Shown: piece by piece, positions 1 through 8,400 of the stretch | How the letters are laid out: each line of letters opens with the position of its first letter | Position numbering within the stretch: position 1 is the stretch's first letter | DNA from: Melitaea cinxia | Taxonomy: Eukaryota > Arthropoda > Insecta > Lepidoptera > Nymphalidae | Reading direction: 5' to 3' | Assembly (NCBI RefSeq): GCF_905220565.1 | Contig: NC_059423.1 | Location: 1,732,001-1,796,000 of the forward strand | Length of the DNA stretch: 64,000 bases | The notes under the pieces: model-generated | Databases searched by the model: none | What the model was told of the DNA's origin: nothing | The model's input: the letters and a program-made list of their open reading frames with translations, nothing else | Translations under genes and position numbers: made by a program

Positions 1-521
1 TTATTATTGTCACATAATATTACATTATTATTTAATACAAAGTATTCACATGTAAACAGAATAAAAAATTTCAAAAATTCTTATTGTATTACAGAACCTT
101 AAAAGGAGTTTCGAATGTCAAAATCGGTTGTAATATTACGACAAAAAAAAAAAAAACAAATTCAAAAACAATTAAGAAAATTGTAATTCTACGTGTTTAT
201 TAGTTTTGCTTATTTTTGTAGTTTATTGACCCCGATCTCTATTCCAGGGGATACGGGTCTCGATTCCTGCCCCGAGTTTGTATGCAAGGGGTATATCCAT
301 TAATGGTGTGAAGCCCCTTCAACCGTGATGCCTGTTTAGAAATTATTTAATCTGATTATACATATATTCAAAAATAATATTCTAAAAATATCAATTTACT
401 TTGCATAAAAATAATACACGTGATTTTTTGGTATGGCTGTCTAAAATCTCACCAAACACCACCAAGGGGGTATCGGGGTCAAACAGTTGCAAAAAACATC
501 AATTACCTAATGTATGACTTT
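1..521. other. AT-rich spacer, no gene seen
   Basis: No convincing coding region, RNA gene or recognised repeat. A moderately GC-rich stretch at about 225-345 could be a degraded element end, but I could not place it in a family. Confidence 0.5.
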
Positions 522-806
522 TTTTTAATGTCACTAGGTCGACAAACAAGCCTACGACTCACCTGATGGTAAGCGATTACCGTAGCTTATAGACGCCTGC
601 AACACCAGAAGCATCGCCAGCGCGTTGCCGACCCACAATCCCCAATCCCCCCACGAGCTCTGGTCACCTTATTCACCAACAGGAACACAATACTGCTTGA
701 AAACAGTATTATTTAGCTGTGGTCTTCTGTAAGGTCGAAGTACTACCCCAGTCGGGCTGCTCCATATTTTGAGCAGGAAATTCCTGCTGTGCCCTACCTC
801 AGTTAA
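522..806 (-). mobile_element. SINE, Metulj-like family (copy 1)
   Basis: First of many copies of one repeat. In its sense orientation the family runs from a segment about a 'stop-codon-free' TGCTCAAAATATGGAGCAGC block, through ACAGAAGATCACAGCTAAAT and GGTCGGCAACGCG, to ACGGTAATCGCTTACCATCA and an A-rich tail. Here it lies reversed, so it starts with the T-rich tail. The pattern matches what I remember of the abundant butterfly SINE Metulj; the name is from memory, the repeat itself is seen directly because of the other copies in this window. Confidence 0.7.
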
Positions 807-988
807 ATACTCTAATATTTATCCACCTATTAATTTATGTGTACACGTTTTTAATAATAATAATATGTGTAACAATAAGCCGGCTGTTACCCTAAATGTT
901 AATTAATTATATGTATCGATTACGTAAACACATAAGTAAAAAATCTATATGTAACTTGTAACATCAAATAGATATAGCCACCGAAGTC

Positions 989-1102
989 CGAGTAGAAATT
1001 TTTTCGTCTTCCTTAGAAGGACCGGACCAGGCATGTCTGATCAGGACTAGATAAGTCATGTAACGCAGATGATGGGTCTGGACCTGATCAGGATGAGATG
1101 AG
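989..1102 (+). repeat. Outer segment of GATC-rich element, inverted match at 4400-4514
   Basis: A segment of about 110 bp rich in TGATCAGGA and GGTCCGGTCC-like words. It recurs almost unchanged as the reverse complement at 4400-4514. It is probably one end of a non-autonomous element whose body continues at 1438-1800 after a later repeat insertion (1103-1437). Confidence 0.75.
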
Positions 1103-1437
1103 GTGCTGTGTGGCTACGGCACTAAAGAATTTAGCCACTCCCTCGCTTCCCGTGGGTGTCGTAAGAGGCGACTAAGGGATAACAAGGTTCCACAATCATC
1201 TTGGAACTTAAGAAGCCGACCGATGGCGGGATAACCATCCAACTGCTGGCTTTGAACTACACAGGCCGAAGACGGGCAGCAGCGTCTTCGGTGTGACAAA
1301 GCCAATACTGCGGTCACCAACCCGCCTGCCCAGCGTGGTGACTATGGGCAAAACACATGAGTTCACGTTATTTTTGGCGTAAACTTGTGGAGGCCTATGT
1401 CCAGCAGTGGACTGTATAGGCTGTAATGATAGGCTCA
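1103..1437 (+). mobile_element. Non-LTR 3'-tail repeat (RTE-like family, copy 1)
   Basis: Family recurs at least nine times in the window. It starts GCTGTGTGG(C/T)TACGGCA, has the words GGGTGTCGTAAGAGGCGACTA and CAGCAGCGTCTTCGG, and ends in GGAGGCCTATGTCCAGCAG then GAT/ATG trinucleotides in the best copies. The last ~60 bp can be read as a short LINE C-terminal peptide (RELVEAYVQQWT). That and the trinucleotide tail suggest the 3' end of an RTE-type LINE; the clade is an inference. Confidence 0.6.
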
Positions 1438-1800
1438 GTTCGCGTAATTTCTTTCAGGCTATCCTGATCTGGACTGGACCGGGTCCTGATCCAGTATGCC
1501 TACTATACTTGATTATATTTTACATCAGGCTATCCTGATCTGGACCGGACTAGGTGCTAATTCAGTATGCCTTACCATACTTGATAATATTTTACATCAA
1601 GCTATCCTGATCTGGACCGGACCGGGTCCTGATCCAGTATACCTTACCATACTTGATTATATTTTACATCAGGCTATCCTTGTCTGGACCAGACCTGGTC
1701 CTGATAGAGCTTGCCAGATCTGGCATGCCTCATTCTATCCTGATCCGGTCCAGATACATGATCTGGTTGAGCCTGACCTTTTTTCTAGTCGGGAGATAGA
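1438..1800 (+). repeat. Four-copy 71-72 bp minisatellite in GATC-rich element
   Basis: The word CTATCCTGATCTGGA or a close variant starts at about 1459, 1530, 1602 and 1674, giving periods of 71, 72 and 72 bp. Each unit has a GGACCGGGTCCTGATCCAG-like core with dyad symmetry and a TTGATTATATTTTACATCA spacer. The last unit runs into CATGATCTGGTTGAGCCTGA. A reverse-complement piece of the same element lies at 3878-3995. Confidence 0.85.
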
Positions 1801-1971
1801 CTTAATAAGACTAATGTCTTCCTATAATATGAACAGACGACCATGTGTGTATTTTAAATATATTTATTGTTATTGTACTTTTTAATATTGCGTATACTAT
1901 ATCTGTGTATGTAGATATCTATATATGTATGTATGTATATGTGTATATATTGATTGCGTATATTATATTAC

Positions 1972-2115
1972 CTCGACCTTACAGAAGATAAGTTAAATGA
2001 TACTGCCTTCAAGCATTGTTGTATTCCTGTGGTGAATGAGGTTACACTCTTGAGGAGGGTAAGTCGGCAATCCGCTTGCGATGCTTCTGGTGTTGCAAAC
2101 GTTTATAAGCCTATT
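1972..2115 (+). mobile_element. SINE fragment, Metulj-like (copy 2, decayed)
   Basis: Contains CCTCGACCTTACAGAAGAT and a diverged GGGTAAGTCGGCAATCCGCTTGCGATGCTTCTGGTGTTGC segment in the sense orientation; both ends are worn. Confidence 0.6.
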
Positions 2116-2189
2116 ACTACAGGGTAATAGTTTAACCATCAGGCGAGCTGTAACCTTGTTTGCCATCCTAAAAAAAGCCATCTTTAGTA

Positions 2190-2730
2190 CACCAGGCTAA
2201 TTCTCAATAAAAAGAGAATATAAAATTAAAAATGTACCTTCTTATAAAAGCTAAGATCCCCGTTTTTTAAGCCACTTAAAAACCACAATGACATATATTA
2301 ATTTCAATAAAAAACCCCACACCATTTTTGTTATGCTAAAGTCGTGAGTTACTTTTTGTTGTTTCACCTTGGTACGTTGCGTTACTAGGTGGCTGTCCGT
2401 AAAACAAGAGACATTAAAAATGCTTCGATGTACTTCCTCGTACTAAATTAGTGTAAATATTTCATATGCATATATTTAGGTATATGTCGTGACTTTGTTC
2501 ACGTAGGCGTTTAATGAATTATAGATATATTCTGATACAAACGTCAAGCGTAAAAAAACTAAACGTTTCCTTTATGGGTCAAAGAATACGGATATCCTTA
2601 CTAATATTTTTTTTTAGTATTAAAACCTTCCGTGGGCCTTAAGGAACATACAAAAAAATAAATTAACCGAATCGGTCGAGCCATTCTCGAGCTATGCGCT
2701 TAGCAACATTCATTTTTATTTTATACATTT
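2190..2730. other. AT-rich spacer with a decayed repeat
   Basis: No gene seen. 2605-2720 (TAGTATTAAAACCTTCCGTG through GCTTAGCAACATTCATTTTT) matches 48248-48365 in intron 15 of the mannosidase gene, so it is a shared mobile repeat of unknown class. Confidence 0.6.
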
Positions 2731-2866
2731 TTGAATATCATATCAAAAATTGACCGCTCCAGCGGGGTTCGAACCCGCGTCTCCGACTGAACGTGTCGGC
2801 GCTCTAGCCAATAAAGCTATGGAACGATGTACCCGCTAGAGCGAAATTTTTGATATGATGATTTTT
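2731..2866 (-). mobile_element. tRNA-derived cassette with inverted ends (copy A)
   Basis: On the minus strand it reads as a tRNA-like sequence: an A-box-like TAGCTTTATTGGCTAGAGC and a perfect B box GGTTCGAACCC, with complementary acceptor-like ends. It is framed by ATCATATCAAAAATT on the left and its complement on the right, so the tRNA-like body sits between short inverted repeats. Related sequences lie at 4673-4811 and 46213-46436. It is a repeat, not a functional tRNA gene: the spacing between boxes and the extra flanks do not fit a normal cloverleaf. Confidence 0.75.
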
Positions 2867-2989
2867 ATTTTCGGTTTAAGCGAACCGTGGCGCCGTCTAT
2901 AGTGAGCTCTTTACAGAGACCCGTAACTAACCTTTTATTTTATAACTAAACTTTTTATTTTTATAGATGTGAATGCAAGTTTGTTACGC

Positions 2990-3130
2990 TTTCGCGCGAT
3001 AACTACTTAACCGATCATCGTGAAACTTTGTACACACATTCTTTGAGGTATTAGAAGTAACGTAGGATACTTTTTATTTTAAAAGAGTTCAATGCGAGTG
3101 AAGCCGCGAAAAGATAGTAAATAATAAAGG
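2990..3130 (+). repeat. Helitron-like or LINE fragment
   Basis: Carries the phrase ACCGATCATCGTGAAACTTTG followed by GAGTGAAGCCGCG, which recurs reversed near 43270-43420. Class uncertain. Confidence 0.45.
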
Positions 3131-3317
3131 CCTATAAACATTTTTTCATTAACTAATATTTGTAATTCGGTTTAAACTTAAATCAATGATAAATATACGT
3201 GGGTGTAGTGAGAGTGTATTTCATGCAAGATGGAACTAAATCAGCGGGAAGCACTTTGTTTTATACTATTACATAGTGACAGGGTTGGAGAGAATCGGCA
3301 ACGCGCTTGTGATGCTT

Positions 3318-3480
3318 TTTTTTTTATGTCACTAGGTCGGCAAACAAGCGTACGGCTCACCTGATGGTGGATGGTGGTGTTGCAGGTGTCTATAAGCTAC
3401 GGTACATACGGTAATAGGTAATAGGTATGAACATACGGTAATAGGTACGGTGGGCTGTTTGCCGACCTAGTCGTTTATAT
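3318..3480. mobile_element. Broken Metulj-like SINE pieces
   Basis: A reversed 3' piece (CTAGGTCGGCAAACAAGCGTACGGCTCACCTGATGG) is followed by a small duplication of GGTACGGTAATAGGTA and a forward piece ending in TTTGCCGACCTAG. Confidence 0.6.
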
Positions 3481-3496
3481 ACCACGTTCTTTTTCC

Positions 3497-3673
3497 ATGT
3501 TCGTTTCCAGCAGCGTCTTAGGTGCGACAAAGCCAGCCCTGCGGTCACCAACCCGCCTGCCCAGCGTGGTGACTATGGGCAACACATATGAGTTCACGCA
3601 TTTTTGGCGCGAACTTGTGGAGGCCTATGTCCAGCAGTGGACTGTAATAAGCTGGAATGATGATGATGATGTT
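3497..3673 (+). mobile_element. RTE-like 3'-tail repeat (copy 2, 5'-truncated)
   Basis: Starts inside the CAGCAGCGTCTT segment and runs through GGAGGCCTATGTCCAGCAGTG to a GATGATGATGAT tail at 3657-3671. 5' truncation plus an intact tail is the usual signature of target-primed LINE insertion. Confidence 0.7.
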
Positions 3674-3877
3674 GAACCATGTTCTTTCATGTATCAACAT
3701 TAAAAAAAATAAAATCGATTGAATCAAATTTAATATCGATTTTATTGCAATATAACCGTTTATAAAATATTATGTTATACAATGTAATGGTAAATAAATA
3801 TCATAATTACAATCGGGGTATTGGGGTCGGCAACGCGCTTGCAAACTTTTAGTGTTGCAGACGTCCACAGTTCAGGC

Positions 3878-3995
3878 TTAACCAGATCATGTATCTGGAC
3901 CGGATCAGGATAGAATGAGGCATGCCGGATCCGGCAAGCTCTATCAGGACCAGGTCTGGTCCAGACAAGGATAGCCTGATGTAAAATATAATCAG
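3878..3995 (-). repeat. Inner segment of second GATC-rich element
   Basis: Reverse complement of about 1655-1775: the words AACCAGATCATGTATCTGGA and GACCAGGTCTGGTCCAGACAAGG match the last minisatellite unit of the first copy. Confidence 0.75.
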
Positions 3996-4315
3996 TGTTT
4001 TTAAGCGCACTTAGTATATATACAATATCAGGACAGTCTAGCAGGGAGTCCATTTCTACACAGTGGAGCAGTCGTAAGTAGTAGGAAATAGTTAATTAGT
4101 AGTTAATTATTAGAAGTTAATAAATAAAATTTAAATAATAATAATAATTAATTATAACAAAAATAAATAAAAAGAATTAATATTTAAAGTAAAAACATAA
4201 ATAAATAATACATTGGAAAAAATAAACGGAAATAAATATTATAATAATTATGTTAAGTAACATATTTATAATATCAATTCGCTTTTTTTTTTGTAAAACA
4301 ATATTTTCAAGAATA
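3996..4315. other. AT-rich stretch, nothing recognised
   Basis: Very A+T-rich with ATAATA and TAAATAAAT runs; no coding or repeat signal beyond simple sequence. Confidence 0.5.
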
Positions 4316-4514
4316 TACATTCGTGTTTTTTAAAAGGACCGGACCAAACCGGCTGATCAGGATAAGATGAGATTTCCTGATCAGGACCCGATCAGGAAAT
4401 CTCATCTCATCCTGATCAGGTCCAGACCAATCATCTGCATTACATGCCTTATCTAGTCCTGATCAGACATGCCTGGTCCGGTCCTTCTAAGGAAGACGAA
4501 AAAATTTCTACTCG
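4316..4514 (-). repeat. Outer part of second GATC-rich element, with hairpin
   Basis: 4400-4514 is the reverse complement of 989-1102. Just before it, 4350-4394 folds as a hairpin: GATGAGATTTCCTGATC, a short loop, then the exact complement. Confidence 0.8.
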
Positions 4515-4672
4515 GGTATAAGCTACGGTAATTGCTTACTATCAGGTGAGCCGTACGCTTGTTTGCCGAAATTTTTTTGGAAACCAAAACTTTTTTGAGT
4601 TTATTAATGACTAACAAACAACAAATTAATAATAACTCTTTATTTTATTAGTACGTCAACGAAGATTGTCTT

Positions 4673-4811
4673 AACATTTTTGAATATCATATCAAAAATT
4701 GACCGCTCCAGCGGGATTCGAACCCGCGTCTCCGACTCACACGGTAAGTCGGAGACGCGGGTTCGAATCCCGCTGGAGCGGTCAATTTTTGATATGATAT
4801 TCAAAAATGTT
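4673..4811. repeat. Perfect 65-nt palindrome made from tRNA-derived repeat (copy B)
   Basis: The left arm (4673-4737) and right arm (4747-4811) are exact reverse complements across 65 nt, separated by a 9-nt loop CACACGGTA. Each arm carries the tRNA 3' half with a B box (GATTCGAACCC or its complement) and the same ATCATATCAAAAATTGACC flank as copy A at 2731. The 5' half of the tRNA-like body, with the A box, is missing. Confidence 0.9.
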
Positions 4812-5112
4812 TAGAATTCCTAATGTGTGGGTAACACAAAAATAAAATCGTACATATGAAGATTGTCTTGTTTCAGTTAAATAGTATAAATAACTTTAAA
4901 ATTCTCATTTGAAACTTACGTCAAGCGGACTTGTATGATTATATTAAGGTCGATTTTTAACTGCGTAATTAATATGTGCGATATTTTTACGACTTATTTT
5001 ATGAATGTATGTTTTTATAATTAATTAAAGTTGGATTATAAACATTAAATTTTATTTTTTATGGTTATATACAATAATAAGTATAGTAAAAAAATTGGGC
5101 TTAAAATTTGTC

Positions 5113-5385
5113 ACAGCCTGACTGGGGAAGTTATACCTTATCAAAGATCATAACCAATGAGGAGTACAGCCAAGAATATTTGTTTCAAAATCGGGAACAG
5201 CCCAGTCGGGCAGGGAAGTACCTCGACCTTACAGAAGATCACAGCTAAATAGTACCTACTGATATCAAGTAGTGTTGTGTTCCGTTACTAACTAAGGACC
5301 CAGAGCTCCTAGGAGGAATTTGGGGTAGGGTCCTCAATGCTCTTTTAATGCTTCTGATACTGAAAAAAAATCCTGTAACAGCAAT
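5113..5385 (+). mobile_element. SINE, Metulj-like (copy, decayed)
   Basis: Reads TACCTCGACCTTACAGAAGA, ATCACAGCTAAATAGTAC and GGACCCAGAGCTCCTAGGAGG in order, in the sense orientation, and loses similarity at the 3' end. Confidence 0.65.
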
Positions 5386-5526
5386 AAATCTTGACTGGAT
5401 TAAAATATATATATTATATTGATATCTGCCGTGTTTTGTGCGTTTTTCTGGTTTTTTTTTGAAATTTTTCGACTTGGGGCAAACATATATTTTCAAACCA
5501 ATAGGTTTTTTTGTCCTCCTCATACT

Positions 5527-5705
5527 CATATATAAAATTCTCGTGTCACAATGTTAGTTACCATACTCCTCCGAAACGGCTCGACCGATTTGTCTGAGAA
5601 TCGGCTAACATCTATTTTTCATACTCCTAAGTTATAGGGGGGAGGGGGTGCTAAGAGGGGTTACTAGCTAAAACAACGTTTGCGGGTCAGATAGCTTTTT
5701 ATATT
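5527..5705 (+). mobile_element. Helitron-like short repeat (TCTCGTGTC...GGTCAGATAG)
   Basis: Starts ATTCTCGTGTCACAATGTTA, has CTCCTCCGAAACGGCTCGACC, and ends CAACGTTTGCGGGTCAGATAG. The same ends occur at 49195-49400 and reversed at 39790-39968. The TC start and CTAG-type 3' end fit non-autonomous Helitrons; that class is an inference. Confidence 0.5.
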
Positions 5706-6099
5706 ATTATGATGGCATATTGATAGCAACTGTACCAACATTTATTAGAAAATCTGAGGCATCATATAAAATTTTACGTAGAGAGTTATGATATGGCGAC
5801 CAATGAAGTATTTTTAAATATAATTTTATTTAAATTTACAATAGTTATTTATTCAAAATATAAAATGAAATCACAATATTTAAATAATAAAACGGTTCAA
5901 CGAGATGGTTGATATAAGACTGAATTAAATTTATAATATAATAATTAAATTAAATAAATAATAATCTTAGAACATACACAACCGGTCGTCTGATACAATG
6001 TTAAGCAACTTAATGCTTGTGTTACAGGTAAAAGCCAACTGTTATAACGATATTTTTTTTTGATAAATATACATAGAAATAATACATATATAAATATAT

Positions 6100-6192
6100 A
6101 AAAACAAATACTACACCCAGACCAGGCGGGAATCGAACACGTAACCCGCGGAACAGAAAGCAGAGCCACTGCAAACTGCGCCAACGGGCTAG
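6100..6192 (-). mobile_element. tRNA-derived SINE head
   Basis: On the minus strand it reads CCCGTTGGCGCAGTTTGCAG (A-box region) and GTGTTCGATTCCCGCCTGG (B box), the Pol III promoter layout of tRNA-derived lepidopteran SINEs. A worn copy is at 16903-16975. Confidence 0.75.
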
Positions 6193-6392
6193 TCTAAAAA
6201 TTGAAAAACAATCAAATTAATGATTCGATGGTTCCTTTGTTCTAGCATTCCATGCATTCTTCCTATGTAAGGTTAACTCTTGCGTTACGGCATGGTAACT
6301 AGAGTAGGGATATTGAAGTATTGTCCACCATTTTGCTACTTGGTAGATTCGCAAGTATATCACTTACTCTAACACTTAAAAATATAGTTTTT

Positions 6393-6478
6393 TTTAATAT
6401 ATAGACTAGCGCTTGACTGCGATCTCACCTGATGGTAAGTGAAGATGCAGCCTAAGGTGGTGCGCGCTTGCCTAGAAG
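6393..6478 (-). mobile_element. CR1-like LINE 3' end
   Basis: Reverse complement ends GGTGAGATCGCAGTCAAGCG then CTAGTCTATATATT. The same terminus closes the LINE fragment at 40728-41415, which identifies it. Confidence 0.7.
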
Positions 6479-6879
6479 ATGCCTATTCATTGTTTAATAT
6501 TTTCGCTTACTTTAAATAATCTATGCGCACAGAACTGTATGACAAAGCTGGTAAATAATATTTCGTAACAAGCGAAACAACTAAAAATACCTTTCGCTTT
6601 TAAGGACCGAGATTTGTTCGAGGTCGCAGGATTGGACCTAATTTTTTGATTAATATACAAGCCTTAGGACCTATTTTATAGGTTACTATTAAATTTTATC
6701 TACTTTATCCAGTATATATGTTATTGATAGATTTTATTAGCGGCAGAAACGTCTGGCAGATAAATTAGAGTTTGATGGTAAAATAGAAAAATATAATTGT
6801 ATCGGTTGAGTAGTTCGACTTAATTATAATTTCGTAACTGTGCAAGAAATAATTTATAAAAAAGTTTTCCAATTGTATA

Positions 6880-7035
6880 AGTTTCATCATCATCATCATC
6901 ATTTCAGCTTACCACAGTCCACTGCTGTACATAGGCCTCCACAAGTTCACGCCAAAAATAACGTGAACTCATGTTTTTCGCCCATAGTCACCACGCTGGG
7001 CAGGCGGGTTGGTGACCGGTATGGTCACCGGGGGT
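6880..7035 (-). mobile_element. RTE-like 3'-tail repeat (reversed copy)
   Basis: Begins with the tail complement TCATCATCATCATCAT at 6885-6901, then GGCCTCCACAAGTTCACGCC and CACGCTGGGCAGGCGGGTTG. Confidence 0.75.
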
Positions 7036-8382
7036 ATAAGTTTATAAATAAAAAAAAAATTAAAACTGAACAACCAAGAACAAAATATTTATATTTAACC
7101 AACTTCTACACTAACTTATCACATTTTAGTATTTTCACCTTCCATTTTGTTTAATCTGTGCAAAAATGGCACTAAATTTCGCCAAACTAAAGTGACATGT
7201 CAACCGTTTCGACCCCGGTTTTACCTGATTAACCATGACAGTTCTTATTTATATATTTTTTGCAACAATTAAGACAAAACTTAATCTAATACTTAACAGT
7301 TAATTAGAATGTCCTTCATGGTATGGACTGTGTGGAAGTCAGAGGTCGGTTCATGCTTTACAAAAAAAAACCTCCTTACACGTAAATTTATCTGAGTTGC
7401 TTATTATATCTTTCATTGGTCGCTGTTACGTTTTTATCTATAAGGTAAGTTACTGATATAATTTATCAATAGGTCGTAAAGGTTCTTAGTGCCAGCTCAA
7501 AAATTAATCATCACAGCGGAAACAGTATAAATCTAAAAATAAAGGCTTTACGTTATGGCTCTCACAAATTTCACTATAATTAATTTTTCTCAAATTCCTT
7601 TCAAGTATAAACATCGGCCAACCACCACAACTAACCACAATTTTGTTATATATATTTTTTAAATAATTATTGGGTTGTTAATAATTCGATAATTCCGTCG
7701 ACTTAAAGTATTTTGTTTTTAGACCTTGTCACATTTTAAAAAAGTTGCAATGACATAACAATTTTGGCGCGCAAAGAATTTTTGTTTTAATGACGTTTAT
7801 TTACAGTAAGATTGTTCGTATTACAATAATGTAAAAAATTCACGGTTATTATAATGAAACAACTTTTTCGGCTTTTAGCGCGGCTTATTATATCATCAAT
7901 ACATATAATAAAAATGTAACGAATCGCTGTATGTCCATGGAAGATATATGAGAAAAAATATTGATTGTTAGAATTTTTGTCTGTTTGTCGGTGCGTTTAT
8001 GCACGCTAATCTCGGAAACGGCCTATCCGATTTAGATTTGGTCTTGACTAATATATTCTGGTAGGCTTCAGTTATTATTTAAGTGTTTGTTTCATGTCAA
8101 TCGATTTATAAATAATAAAGTTTTGCCAATTTAAAGAATCTATTGAACTTGTAAATGCCCAAAATGCGGACGAAGTCGCAGGCACAGCTAGTCCAAAATA
8201 AACCAAAAGATACATCCAAAAAATGCTGTCCAACGTCACTATTCCACGCGGATGAAGTGGTGGGCACAGCTGGTATATAATAAAAATAAATAGACGTTTT
8301 ATACTATACGGCCCCATATGGGTGAGAATCCTATGTCGGGAGTCCAGAAATTCATAAAACATACAAACTCCCAAACTACGGC
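7036..8382. other. Intergenic, weak repeat fragments only
   Basis: No gene supported. 7985-8090 holds a 'CGGAAACGGCCTATCCGATT' phrase and 8205-8275 a CGCGGATGAAGTGG...GGGCACAGCTGGTATAT phrase, both like the Helitron-like ends seen at 53380-53495. 8290-8398 resembles the 3' part of a tRNA-derived SINE and is where the LINE at 8399 landed. Confidence 0.5.
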
Positions 8383-8398
8383 AAATATCTGTATGACC
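8383..8398. repeat. Left target-site duplication of the LINE
   Basis: AAATATCTGTATGACC; the identical 16 bp follows the poly(A) tail at 13872-13887. The first A's of the right copy merge with the tail, so the exact length is uncertain by a few bases. Confidence 0.88.
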
Positions 8399-8400
8399 CG

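Noticed and set aside
1496..1885. 129-residue open frame on the + strand
   Set aside because: It is a translation of the 72-bp minisatellite (repeating ILDYILHQAIL), a multiple of three by chance; no start context or homology.
2731..2866. Functional tRNA gene on the minus strand
   Set aside because: A and B boxes are present, but the arms do not fold as a standard cloverleaf, it recurs as a repeat, and it is flanked by inverted repeats.
5245..6184. Antisense open frames near 5.2-6.2 kb
   Set aside because: They overlap SINE and Helitron-like repeats and have no domain or codon signal.
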